Below, piece by piece: positions 37,295 through 45,422 of a stretch of DNA of 64,000 bases. A model generated the notes under the pieces. That model had not been told where the DNA came from, made no database searches, and saw nothing but the letters and a program-made list of their open reading frames with translations. The stretch is from Planctomycetota bacterium. GTDB lineage: Bacteria; Planctomycetota; UBA1135; GCA-002686595. Within the stretch, counting starts at the first letter, position 1. Every line of letters starts with the position of its first letter. Location: the NCBI GenBank assembly GCA_026692665.1, contig JAPLOF010000038.1:56782-120781 (forward strand), given 5' to 3'. The position numbers were made by a program, and so were the translations under genes.

Positions 37295-38944
37295 GTGATC
37301 CCGCTCCTCCTCCTGCTCCAGGCTCCGTCGTCCACCCCGGCGGTCCCGCCGCCGCTCTTCACCGAGATCGGCGCACGGGCCCTGCCCGGCGTGGTGACGC
37401 TTTGCGGTTCGCCGCAGAAGGACTGGATCCTCGAGGTGAACGGCGGCGGGCTCGCGCTGGGCGACTTCGATCGCGATGGCGATCCCGACCTCGTCGTGGT
37501 CGATGGCTCGACGGTCGAGCGCGCGGAGAAGGGCGATCCCGGCCAGCCGCCGCGGCTCTTCCTGAATCGCGGCGACGGCACCTTCGCGCCGGCCGGAGAG
37601 AGCTGGAAGATCCCGCCCGGGCGCTTCGGCATGGGGTGCGCGGCGGGCGACCTCGACGGGGACGGCGACCTCGACCTCGTGATCACGGAGTGGGGGCGCA
37701 CGCGCGTCGTGCGCAACGAGAACGCGCAGGGATTCCGCGAGGTGACGGCCGAAGCGGGCCTCTCGTCGGCGGTGGAGTGGGGGACGAGCGCCGCGCTGTT
37801 CGACGCCGACCGCGACGGCTGGCTCGACCTGGCCATCGTGAACTACCTCGACTTCGACACGCAGAAGATCACGAAGCGCGGCGCCGGCTCCTGCCGCTGG
37901 AAGGGGTACGACGTGATGTGCGGTCCCGAGGGCCTCGTGCCCGAGTACGATCGGCTCTACCGCGGCCTCGGCGACGGACGCTTCGAGGAGATCACGCGGA
38001 AGGCCGGCTTCGTGCCGCCGGCCGCAGGATTCGGCCTCGGCGCGCTGACGCTCGACTACGACCTGGACGGCGACACGGATCTCTACGTCGCGAACGACTC
38101 GACGCCCAACTTCCTGTGGGAGAACCAGGGCGACGGCACCTTCCGCGAGGTCGGCTTCGCGCGCGGCGTCAGCCACGACGCGAACGGCAAGGAGCAGGCC
38201 AGCATGGGCCTCGCCTCCGCCGACGTGAACGACGACGGCCGGCCCGACATCTTCGTCACGAACTTCTCGGGCGAGAACAACGTCCTGTATGCCTCGAAGG
38301 GGGCCGGGTTCCGCGAACGATCCTCGCCCGCGGGCCTGGGCGGTCCGAGCATCCCGTTCCTGGGCTGGGGCACGCAGGTCGCGGACTTCGACCTCGACGG
38401 CGACCTCGACATCGCCATCGTGAACGGGCACGTGTACCCCGAAGCGGATCAGCCCGGGACCGACACGCGCTACGCGCAGGAGGCGCAGCTCTACCGCAAC
38501 GACGGCACCGGGCGTTTTCGCGTCGAGCCGCTCTCGAGCGCGGGGCCGCTCGTGCTGCGCGCGAGCGCCGCGGCCGACCTCGACGCCGACGGCGATCTCG
38601 ACATCGTGGCGCTCGGCGTCGAAGGGCCGGTGCGCGTGTTCCGGAACGACGCGCCGCGCGGCCCGGCCTCGCACTGGCTGCGCGTGCGACTCCGTTCTGC
38701 CGGCCACAATCGCGACGCGCTGGGCGCGACGCTCGTCGCGATCGCGGGCGAGAAACGTTGGAGCGCGGAGATCCGCACCTCCGGCGGCTACCAGGCCGCG
38801 TGTCCGGCCGAGGCGCACTTCGGACTCGGCGCCGCGGCGAAGCTCGCCGAGCTGCGCGTGCGCTGGCCGGGCGGCGCCGAACAGGTCCTGAAGGACGTCG
38901 CGGTCGATCGCGTGATCACGGTCGACGAGGAGCCGCCGAAGTGA
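37295..38944 (+). CDS. CRTAC1 family protein (FG-GAP repeats with ASPIC/UnbV)
   Basis: A 549-residue protein with a short hydrophobic leader (IPLLLLLQAPSS). Repeats: DFDRDGDPDLVVV, DLDGDGDLDLVI, DADRDGWLDLAI, DYDLDGDTDLYV, DVNDDGRPDIFV, DFDLDGDLDIAI and DLDADGDLDIVA. The C-terminus is an ASPIC/UnbV module (GHNRDALGATLVAIAG, EIRTSGGYQAACPAEAHFGLGAAAKLAELRVRWPGG). This is the CRTAC1 layout, common in planctomycetes and thought to be extracellular carbohydrate/calcium binding. It is coupled to the TPR gene by a GTGA overlap, so the two products may work together. Confidence 0.92.
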   Translation: MIPLLLLLQAPSSTPAVPPPLFTEIGARALPGVVTLCGSPQKDWILEVNGGGLALGDFDRDGDPDLVVVDGSTVERAEKGDPGQPPRLFLNRGDGTFAPAGESWKIPPGRFGMGCAAGDLDGDGDLDLVITEWGRTRVVRNENAQGFREVTAEAGLSSAVEWGTSAALFDADRDGWLDLAIVNYLDFDTQKITKRGAGSCRWKGYDVMCGPEGLVPEYDRLYRGLGDGRFEEITRKAGFVPPAAGFGLGALTLDYDLDGDTDLYVANDSTPNFLWENQGDGTFREVGFARGVSHDANGKEQASMGLASADVNDDGRPDIFVTNFSGENNVLYASKGAGFRERSSPAGLGGPSIPFLGWGTQVADFDLDGDLDIAIVNGHVYPEADQPGTDTRYAQEAQLYRNDGTGRFRVEPLSSAGPLVLRASAAADLDADGDLDIVALGVEGPVRVFRNDAPRGPASHWLRVRLRSAGHNRDALGATLVAIAGEKRWSAEIRTSGGYQAACPAEAHFGLGAAAKLAELRVRWPGGAEQVLKDVAVDRVITVDEEPPK

Positions 38945-40107
38945 AGTGCGCCGCGGCGATCCTGTTGTTCCTGAGCCTCGGCGCGGCCCATGCGCAAGTC
39001 CCGCCCGCGCCGAGCGTCGTCCGGGGCGAGAAGCCCTTGGACGCACGCAAGGTCGCGCTGGCTCGCGATCCCGCGACGCTTCCCCACGCGGCGGCGGAGC
39101 GCTGGAAGGACTTCGATCCGAAGCAGGTCACGCCCGACTCGCTGCCGCGCGAGTTCCTGCAGGTGCGCCAGGCGCTCTCGGGCGGCGACCTGCCGGCGGC
39201 TGTCTCCCACCTCCTCGACCTCTTGCAGCGCGAGCCCGACTACCCGCCCGCGCTGCACCAACTGGGCGTCACCTACTTCCAGCTCCAGCGCTACGGCGAC
39301 GCGCGCACGTGCTTCGAACGCTACCTCGTCGTCGCGCCGCAGCGCGTCGGCGACACGCGCGGCCTGGCGCACACCCTGTACTCGCTCGGACGCTACGAGG
39401 ACGCCCTGGCGCACTACGAGCGCGTCCTCGCGGCCGCGCCCGCGGACGTCGAGGCTCTGCGCGGCCGTGCCTTGGCGCGCTATCGCCTCGGCGACGTCGC
39501 GGGAGCGCTCGCCGATCTCACGCGCGTCCTCGAGCGCGAGCCGGAACACGCCGACGCCTGGACGTGGAAGTCCCAGGTGCTCCTGGACCTCGACCAGGCC
39601 GACGCCGCGCGCGCCGCGGCCGAGAAGGCGCGCGATCTAGCGCCCTGGTCGCCGCGGCCCTGGTTCGCGCTGTCCGCGGCGTTGACGGATCTCGGCCTCG
39701 AGAAGGAGGCGCGCGCGGCGCGCGAGCGGTTCCAACTGCTGTCGAGCTCGGACCAGGAGATCCGGCGGCTCGAGGCCCACCTCGAGCACGAGCCCGGCGA
39801 CTTTCGCGCCCGTCGCGATCTCGTGAACGCGCAGGCCGAGGTCGGGGATCGGCGCTCCGTGCGGTTGAACCTGGCGCGCCTGCTCGCTGAGCGGCCGGAG
39901 GACGCGGCCCTGCGCATCTTCGCGCTCGACATCTGCGACCGGATCGGGGACGTGGAGGCCGGCCGGCTCGCCGCGCGCGATCTCGAACGCGTCGGGGCGG
40001 ACAGCGCCGCGGCTTGGAAGCGGCTCGAGGCCTGGTACGGGGCGCGCCGCGACCGCGCGAAGCAGATCGAGGCCGGCGAGCGCTGGCGCCGGGCTTCGCA
40101 GCCCTGA
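38941..40107 (+). CDS. secreted TPR-repeat protein
   Basis: A 388-residue protein from GTG 38941, overlapping the previous stop as GTGA. Signal peptide about residues 1-18 (LSLGAAHA). TPR units are clear from about residue 75: PALHQLGVTYFQLQRYGDARTCFERYLVV, AHTLYSLGRYEDALAHYERVL and ARYRLGDVAGALADLTRVLEREPEH. CRTAC1-TPR pairs recur in planctomycetes; TPRs may scaffold the partner. A hairpin terminator follows at 40154. Confidence 0.85.
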   Translation: MKCAAAILLFLSLGAAHAQVPPAPSVVRGEKPLDARKVALARDPATLPHAAAERWKDFDPKQVTPDSLPREFLQVRQALSGGDLPAAVSHLLDLLQREPDYPPALHQLGVTYFQLQRYGDARTCFERYLVVAPQRVGDTRGLAHTLYSLGRYEDALAHYERVLAAAPADVEALRGRALARYRLGDVAGALADLTRVLEREPEHADAWTWKSQVLLDLDQADAARAAAEKARDLAPWSPRPWFALSAALTDLGLEKEARAARERFQLLSSSDQEIRRLEAHLEHEPGDFRARRDLVNAQAEVGDRRSVRLNLARLLAERPEDAALRIFALDICDRIGDVEAGRLAARDLERVGADSAAAWKRLEAWYGARRDRAKQIEAGERWRRASQP

Positions 40108-40153
40108 ACGCGTCGGTGCGCCGCAAGGCCTCCTCTGCCGGACTTGTGAGAAT

Positions 40154-40175
40154 CGCTGCGAGTTCGTAGCGTTTT
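40154..40175 (+). terminator. intrinsic terminator after CRTAC1-TPR operon
   Basis: CGCTGCGA (40154-40161) and TCGTAGCG (40164-40171) pair with one G-T wobble around a tight loop, followed by TTTT. It lies 46 bp after the TPR stop and 33 bp before the selenoprotein start. Confidence 0.55.
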
Positions 40176-40207
40176 CAGAGCCGACCTCCGGCCCAAGGAC
40201 AACCTCG

Positions 40208-41182
40208 ATGCTCCGCACCTTCGCTCTCGCCGCCCTCGCCTGCGTGGCCGCGGCCCCGACCGCGCTCGCCGGCGTCGGCGACAAGGTCGACTACAAGTTT
40301 CGCCAGGCACCCGTGAACGCGATGGGCGTCGCGGGCTTCGCGGACCTGCGCGGGAAACCCGTGCTGGTCGACTTCTGGGGCACGCGTTGACCCGGTTGCA
40401 TCGGGGGCTCCGTGCCGAGCGCCCTCAAGCTGCAGGAACAGTACGGTGACGCGCTGCAGGTCGTGTTCGTGGAGTGCCAAGGCTCCACGCGCGACCAGTA
40501 CGAGGCGTTCGCCTGGAAGATGAAGTGGATGGGCGGCCGGGCGATGTGGACCGAGGAGCGTCCCTTCCAGACGGTCGGCAACGGGCTGCCCGAGACCGCG
40601 CTCGTCGGCGTCGACGGCACGATCCTGATGCAGGGTCACCCCGGCAACTTCGGCAGCAAGCTGGAGGAAGCGCTCGCCGCCGAGATCAAGAAGATCAAGA
40701 GTCCGCCCGAGGGGACGTCCGCCGCGCTGAAGAAGGCCTGGGGCTCGTTCTTGAAGGGGGACGTCGCCGCCGCGCTGGAGGAGTGCGACAAGCTCGGCAC
40801 GGACGAGGCCAAGGCCGCGCGCGAGGAGTTCGTCACGCGCACGCAGCGCCGGATCGCGCGCGCGAAGTGGCTCGTCGACGAGGCCTACCTGGTCGAGGCC
40901 GAGGCGCACCTCGGGCAACTCGCGAAGGACGTGAAGGGCGCGACGGATCTCGAGCCGCTCGTGGCCGCCGAGACCGCGAAGCTCACGGAACCCGCGCGCG
41001 CCGGGGAACGCGAGGCGTCGAAAGCCTATGCCGCGTTCGCGGAGCAGGTCGCGAAGAAGAAGCCCTTCGACGCGGCCAACGTGAAGAAGGCCGAGTTGCT
41101 GGCGGAGAAGCACGCCTCGACGAAGTCGGGCGAGCGCGCCGCGCGCTTCGCGGCCTTGTCCAAGATCAAGCCGGCAGGTTGA
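40208..41182 (+). CDS. thioredoxin-like protein with UGA-encoded (selenocysteine) UxxC active site
   Basis: One continuous frame of 324 residues interrupted only by TGA at 40388-40390 (codon 61). A signal peptide (about 1-21, ending TALA) is followed by a thioredoxin fold: GFADLRGKPVLVDFWGTR, then U61-P-G-C64, IGGSVPSALKLQEQYGDALQVVFVECQG. TGA occupies exactly the first active-site cysteine position of CxxC. The frame after TGA stays open for 264 codons and includes the cis-Pro-like region NGLPETALVGVDG. The C-terminal ~150 residues are a helical lysine-rich domain. Family knowledge: thioredoxin-fold selenoproteins place Sec at this position. Alternatives are a nonsense mutation or sequencing error. 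The 3' end meets a structured region. Confidence 0.8.
40388..40423 (+). promoter_or_regulatory. candidate bacterial SECIS element
   Basis: Directly after the UGA, the RNA can form a stem: G40394-C40423, G40395-C40422, U40397-G40421, G40398-C40420, C40399-G40419, a one-base bulge, then U40401-A40418, C40402-G40417, G40403-C40416, G40404-C40415. The 10-nt loop GGGCUCCGUG (40405-40414) begins with G residues 15 nt after the UGA. Bacterial SECIS elements are stem-loops at such a distance with a G at the loop start. The pairing was done by hand. Confidence 0.55.
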
Positions 41183-41217
41183 CAGACCGCAGGCCGATTC
41201 CTTGACGGCCCCCCGTG

Positions 41218-41307
41218 GAGCGTGTGAACCAGTCACACGCTCTCGGGGCGCAGAGGGTTGCCGCTCGGGCCCGAGGGCGATCGGGCCCGAGTTCCTCACA
41301 CGCTCTC
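41218..41307. terminator. double hairpin with direct repeat between convergent genes
   Basis: Hairpin 1: GAGCGTGTGA (41218-41227), loop ACCAG, exact complement (41233-41242). Hairpin 2: CTCGGGCCCGA (41264-41274), 6-nt loop, exact complement (41281-41291). TCACACGCTCTC occurs at 41233-41244 and again at 41296-41307, so the left arm of hairpin 1 could also pair with the second copy. This may be a bidirectional terminator between the selenoprotein gene and the minus-strand gene. No long T run. Confidence 0.6.
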
Positions 41308-41923
41308 AGCGCAGCAACTCGACGTCTCCTCTGGCCGTCAATTCGCCCTCCAGCCACAACTGCTCATCCAGGAGCATCGAGACCTTCGGATCGCTTCGTG
41401 GGTCCAGCTGGGCCACTTTCATCGTGAGGGTTCCATCCATGTTGTCCTCTTGCACGATCGTCATGGACCAGTACTTGGGGAGCTGAGGGTGCTGGAATGG
41501 CTGCCCCCTCGGGACGACCTGGATCTCGTAGGCCCCCTGGGCGATACGGGCTTCGAGCACCACGGCGGCGAGCTTGTTGCGCTCCTCGCTCAGCGAGTTC
41601 CACTTCTCAGCCAGCACTTCAGAGGGTCTGTTCGCATAAGTGACTTCGAAGGGGACCGAGACCAGAGCGCTGGCGTCCTTGCCGCTCGCGTCGGAGACTG
41701 CGGCGCGCTGCTCTTCGTCGAGCGCGATTGGATCGGGCCGCGCGAGAGAGGCCTCGCTATCCGGGTCCGGATGGCTTCCTGGATTCGTGACTGCGGGGAT
41801 GTCCACGCTGCTGACCGGATCCAGGGATGTGCGTTGCGTGAGCAGGTAGAAGAGCGCCGTCGCACCAATGAGCGCAGCCACGAGGATCGACGACGCCCTT
41901 AGGGTGGAGAGGTTTCGAGGCAT
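41306..41923 (-). CDS. hypothetical membrane-anchored protein
   Basis: A 205-residue protein from ATG 41923. One N-terminal membrane helix (SSILVAALIGATALFYLL, about residues 11-28) is followed by an acidic, Pro/Asp-rich linker and a mostly helical-plus-strand domain (LAEKWNSLSEERNKLAAVVLEARIAQGAYEIQVV, PKYWSMTIVQEDNMDGTLTMKVAQLDPRSDPKVSMLLDEQLW). Unrecognised family. It begins 11 bp after the stop of the small Cys-rich gene, likely one operon. Codon use is less G/C-biased at third positions than in neighbours, suggesting recent acquisition. Confidence 0.65.
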   Translation of the reverse strand: MPRNLSTLRASSILVAALIGATALFYLLTQRTSLDPVSSVDIPAVTNPGSHPDPDSEASLARPDPIALDEEQRAAVSDASGKDASALVSVPFEVTYANRPSEVLAEKWNSLSEERNKLAAVVLEARIAQGAYEIQVVPRGQPFQHPQLPKYWSMTIVQEDNMDGTLTMKVAQLDPRSDPKVSMLLDEQLWLEGELTARGDVELLR

Positions 41924-41934
41924 GGCGAAGACCC

Positions 41935-42303
41935 CTACTGGCACCAGCCGCAAGTGAAGTCGACTCGCACCCAGTCCCCTCCCGCTGGGCAAGGGATGAT
42001 GACCGCCTGAGCACCTCGGGTGTGAGGGTTGCAGTTGAGGTTGACGCTGCCGCTGCCGGGCGAGGCCGAGCAGTTGCCGGGACAGTTGACCGTGTAGCTG
42101 TAGCTCCAGCGGCAGTTGCCGCAGAAGAATGCGGCCGGGGTCGAAGTGATCGTCAGCGACAGGGAACAGGGCTGTCCTTCACACAGGCAGACTTCGATGA
42201 GCGTCTGCGTGCTCGCCTCCGGGCAGCCGGGGGCGTACAGCGCCGACGCGGAGTTGAAGAATGCCAAGGCTGACAGCAAACCAATCGGCGAGTTCAAGTT
42301 CAC
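41935..42303 (-). CDS. small secreted cysteine-rich protein
   Basis: A 122-residue exported protein. GTG 42303 is chosen because AAGGAG lies about 8 nt upstream and it opens directly onto a signal peptide (SPIGLLSALAFFNSASA). The mature part has about a dozen cysteines in patterns such as CLCEGQPC, FFCGNCRWSY, NCPGNCSAS, LNCNPH and FTCGWCQ, suggesting a disulfide-rich extracellular fold. No family recognised. It lies in the lower-GC patch together with the downstream membrane protein. Confidence 0.65.
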   Translation of the reverse strand: MNLNSPIGLLSALAFFNSASALYAPGCPEASTQTLIEVCLCEGQPCSLSLTITSTPAAFFCGNCRWSYSYTVNCPGNCSASPGSGSVNLNCNPHTRGAQAVIIPCPAGGDWVRVDFTCGWCQ

Positions 42304-42832
42304 GGCATGCTCCTTCACGGACAGAAGTGAACGGCGCACGGGAATGCACCGACAGCAGCGAGTGTCGCGGCTGCTAGTTGGATGGTACTCAGAGGCCTAC
42401 GGCGCACCACCCCCCTGGGGAAACCGGGAGAATCCTGGCGCTTCCAGGCCTGGTGTGTGGGTGGCGGGACACTCGAGGGCCCCGAGGTCGCACTCCGAGT
42501 GCTAGGGCAGTTCTTGCAGCGCAAGAGCTGAAGCAGAGGCCAGCGGCCGTACTGGAACGGTGAGGTCCCACGCCATCGGCAGGGGCCCATTGCCGTTGAC
42601 CCACGCGAGATCGTGAAGCCCCGGAGTCCTGGCCACGGAATTCAGGTTCTTGGATTCCGGTCGATTGGGGGACTGCGGGCTCCGAGCGGGTTGCGAGTGG
42701 AGCCCCAAGTCCTTGCGCCTCTCGCTCGTGCTTGGGACGACACCGCCGGCGGCCAGGTCGTGATTCCGTCGCAGTTCCGGCGGAACTGCAAGGCGCGCTT
42801 CCCAACAGGCATGGGGGCCGTGGAGATTCTCC
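42304..42832. other. intergenic, lower-GC region without convincing gene
   Basis: About 530 bp between the Cys-rich gene and the AAA+ ATPase stop. Several short open frames exist on the minus strand, but none has a signal peptide, family motif or Shine-Dalgarno. One ends MAWDLTVPVRPLASASALAL, which may be the tail of a decayed gene. GC is visibly lower than around it. No RNA gene or repeat was recognised. Confidence 0.5.
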
Positions 42833-44161
42833 CTATCGGTCGAGCTCGAAACTCGGCGCGTCGCCCTGGATCCGCGCGCGGATGAGGCCGCGGCGCGGCG
42901 TGCCATCGAGCATCAGGCGTGACAGCGGGCCCTCGATCTCGCGCGTGACGACGCGGCGCAGCTCGCGCGCGCCGTAGTCGGGCGAGAAACCGCGCTCGAC
43001 GACCCACTTCGCGACGGCGGGAGTGAAGGCGACCTTCAGTCCGCGGCGGCGGGCGCGCGCGGCGAGCTCGCCGAGCTGGCGCTGGGCGATGCCGACGGCG
43101 GTGCGCGGGTCCAGCTCCTTGAACACGACGGTCTCGTCGATGCGGCCCAGGAACTCCGGGCTGAAGCTCTGTTCGAGCGCTTCGGTCGCGATGTCCGACA
43201 GCGAGGTGTGCGCCAGCGTCACGTTGCGCTCGAAGCCCAGGCGTCGGCGCGCCTGGATCATCTCTCGCGCGCCGGCGTTGCTGGTCAGCACGATCAGCGC
43301 GTGCTCGAAGCTCACCGTGCGGCCCTTGCCGTCGGTGAGGATCCCGTCTTCGAGGATCTGGAGGAGCAGGTTGTGCAGCCGCGGGTGCGCCTTCTCGATC
43401 TCGTCGAAGAGGACGATCGACTCGGGGTGCTTCGTCAGCGCCTCGGTCAGGAATCCGCCGTCCTCGTGGCCGACGTAGCCCGGCGGCGCGCCGATCAGCT
43501 TGGAGGCCTCGTGGGCGAGGCCGTACTCGCTGCAGTCGACGCGCACGAGCCCTTTCGGATTCGTCTTCGCGTCCGCGAAGAGCTCGGTCGCGAGTGCGCG
43601 CGCGAGTTCCGTCTTGCCGGTGCCGGTGCGGCCGACGAAGAGGAAGCAGCCCAGCGGTCGGCCCGGAGCTCCGAGCCCGGCCGCGGACTTCTCGACGGCG
43701 CGCACGACCTTCTCGATCGCCTCGCTCTGTCCGAGCACGCGGCGGGCCAGGCGCTGTTCCAGTCCGCGCGCGCGCTTCGCCAGCCGATCGTGGAAGTCCT
43801 CGTTCCCCGGCGCCGACGGCATGGGCGCGCTCTGCGTCTCGGGAGCCTCCGGTGTCGCCTTGCTCTCGCTGCGCAGCCGGACCGTGTGGATGTCGAGCGA
43901 GGGGTTGACCTCGATGCACAGCTGGTAGAGGAGGTCCTCGGCCAGCAGAGGATCGTCGGGACACAGATCGTGGAGACGCGCGCCGAGTTCCGTCCGGTAG
44001 TCGGCCACGCACGCCGTCACGACCAGGCGGCGGTAGGCCGAGCGGTTGAGCCGCTCGTGAGCGTCCACGTCGAGCGCGCTCGCGTCGCACACGGCGATGC
44101 GCACGAACGTGTCGGCGGGCTCGAAGTAGCGCCAGACGGCGCGGCTCTTGATCGGGATCAC
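42833..44161 (-). CDS. single-module Clp-like AAA+ ATPase
   Basis: A 442-residue protein with one AAA+ module like the second domain of ClpA/ClpB. Residues 1-125 are unique (KSRAVWRYFEPADTFVRIAVCDASALDVDAHERLNRSAYRRLVV). Then come ARRVLGQSEAIEKVVRAVEKS, Walker A VGRTGTGKTELARAL (near 175), the pore loop GAPPGYVGHEDGG, Walker B SIVLFDEIEKAHPRLHNLLLQILEDG, sensor VLTSNAGA, SPEFLGRIDETVVF and the ClpB_D2-small domain (FSPDYGARELRRVV). GTG 44161 is the likely start. The full-length Clp N-domain and D1 are missing, so it is not a standard ClpA/B/C. It is divergent from a Ser/Thr kinase. Confidence 0.87.
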   Translation of the reverse strand: MIPIKSRAVWRYFEPADTFVRIAVCDASALDVDAHERLNRSAYRRLVVTACVADYRTELGARLHDLCPDDPLLAEDLLYQLCIEVNPSLDIHTVRLRSESKATPEAPETQSAPMPSAPGNEDFHDRLAKRARGLEQRLARRVLGQSEAIEKVVRAVEKSAAGLGAPGRPLGCFLFVGRTGTGKTELARALATELFADAKTNPKGLVRVDCSEYGLAHEASKLIGAPPGYVGHEDGGFLTEALTKHPESIVLFDEIEKAHPRLHNLLLQILEDGILTDGKGRTVSFEHALIVLTSNAGAREMIQARRRLGFERNVTLAHTSLSDIATEALEQSFSPEFLGRIDETVVFKELDPRTAVGIAQRQLGELAARARRRGLKVAFTPAVAKWVVERGFSPDYGARELRRVVTREIEGPLSRLMLDGTPRRGLIRARIQGDAPSFELDR

Positions 44162-44326
44162 GGTTTGGGTCTTCGGCAGGTCGCCGCGCGACCCCGGGGG
44201 GGAAGGCGGGACGACGTCGAGACCTTTCGGGCCGATGCGGGCCGGACTTGACCGCCGGGCCGGGATTCGGACCGCGCGAGACGTTGCGCGGCTCCCCTCG
44301 GCAGTCGATAGGATGCGCGGCAACGC

Positions 44327-45412
44327 ATGGAACCCGCTCAGGACGCCCGTTTCCTCGCCACCCTCGTCCAGCGGGGGCACCTCCCTCTGGAGATGGCGCG
44401 GGCCCTCGACCCGGAGCTCCGCGCGGGGGCGGCGCTCGACGAACTCCTGGTCCGCACCGCCGGCTGGTCCAAGGAATCCGTGGCCCGCGCGCGCCGGACC
44501 GAAGCCGGAGCGGCCCCGGAGATCCCTGGTTTCGACGTGCTCGCGCGGATCGGCAGCGGCGGCACCTCGGACGTTTTCGAGGCGCGCGACAAGAAGTCGG
44601 GCGAGCGCGTGGCCCTCAAGGTCCTGTCCCCCGTGGCGGCACGGAATCCGTCGACCCTCAAGTCGTTCGTGAACGAGGCGCGCCGGCTGGCCGAGCTCGC
44701 GCACCCGCACATCGTCAAGGGCCGCGGGCTGGCGAAGTTCTCCGGCTTCGCTCCGGGCGCATTCGTGTACTTCGCCGTCCTGGAGCTCGTCGAGGGCACG
44801 ACGCTGCTCGAGCGGCTCGACGCCGGCCAGCGCTTCGAGGAGGAGGAACTCCTCGGCATCGTCGGGCAGGTCGCGGATGCCCTCGACTACCTGCACGCGC
44901 AGGGGGTCGTGCACCGTGACGTGAAGCCCGGGAACCTGATGCTCAACGTCGAGGGAACCCTCAAGTTGATCGACCTGGGCTTCGCCGCCGGCGCGGGGGA
45001 ACGATCGGCCGATGGGACGGCATCCGGTACGTCGGCGTACCTGGATCCTCAGCGCGCCCAGGGCGGAGCGGCGGCCGATCTCCGCGGGGACGTCTACTCG
45101 CTCGGGGTGACTTTGTTCCACCTGCGCGTCGGCCGGCTGCCGTTCGACGCGACCGACGACCACGAGCTGTTGCGCCAGCACGTCATGCAGAGCCTGTCGT
45201 CCCCCGAGATGAAGTCGCGTGGCGTATCGCCGCACCTGCACTACCTGATCGAAAAGATGATGTCGAAGGACCCGACGCTGCGCTTCCAGAGCTGGACGGA
45301 GCTCCGCCGCGAGGTCGAGGAGACGCGCGACACGCTCGGCAAGATGCGCGCGATGGACTCCGACCCCGACGCTCCCGTCCGCAAGTCCCCTCCGCGCAGG
45401 CGGAAGTTCTGA
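44327..45412 (+). CDS. Ser/Thr protein kinase
   Basis: A 361-residue cytoplasmic Hanks-type kinase without membrane helix. The first ~65 residues form a helical N-terminal domain. The kinase core has RIGSGGTSDVF (glycine loop, 74-84), VALKVL with Lys98, Glu117, HRDVKPGN (196-203), DLG in place of DFG (216-218), and the activation segment ends GTSAYLDPQ rather than the usual SPEQ. All catalytic residues are present, so it is probably active. The C-terminus is basic (RKSPPRRRKF). It could phosphorylate the divergent AAA+ protein or an FHA partner such as the one at 50445. Confidence 0.93.
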   Translation: MEPAQDARFLATLVQRGHLPLEMARALDPELRAGAALDELLVRTAGWSKESVARARRTEAGAAPEIPGFDVLARIGSGGTSDVFEARDKKSGERVALKVLSPVAARNPSTLKSFVNEARRLAELAHPHIVKGRGLAKFSGFAPGAFVYFAVLELVEGTTLLERLDAGQRFEEEELLGIVGQVADALDYLHAQGVVHRDVKPGNLMLNVEGTLKLIDLGFAAGAGERSADGTASGTSAYLDPQRAQGGAAADLRGDVYSLGVTLFHLRVGRLPFDATDDHELLRQHVMQSLSSPEMKSRGVSPHLHYLIEKMMSKDPTLRFQSWTELRREVEETRDTLGKMRAMDSDPDAPVRKSPPRRRKF

Positions 45413-45422
45413 GAACGCTGGC

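Noticed and set aside
40208..40390. A separate 60-residue gene followed by a 256-residue gene from GTG 40412
   Set aside because: Both are in the same frame, the first ends in the middle of a thioredoxin active site, and the second lacks the beginning of the fold. A single UGA-containing gene explains both.
41218..41307. Recombination (att-type) site
   Set aside because: No integrase or cassette-like gene is nearby; position between convergent genes fits a terminator better.
42502..42906. Minus-strand 134-residue ORF
   Set aside because: It overlaps the end of the AAA+ gene out of frame, and lacks a ribosome site, signal or motif; at most the relic of a decayed gene.
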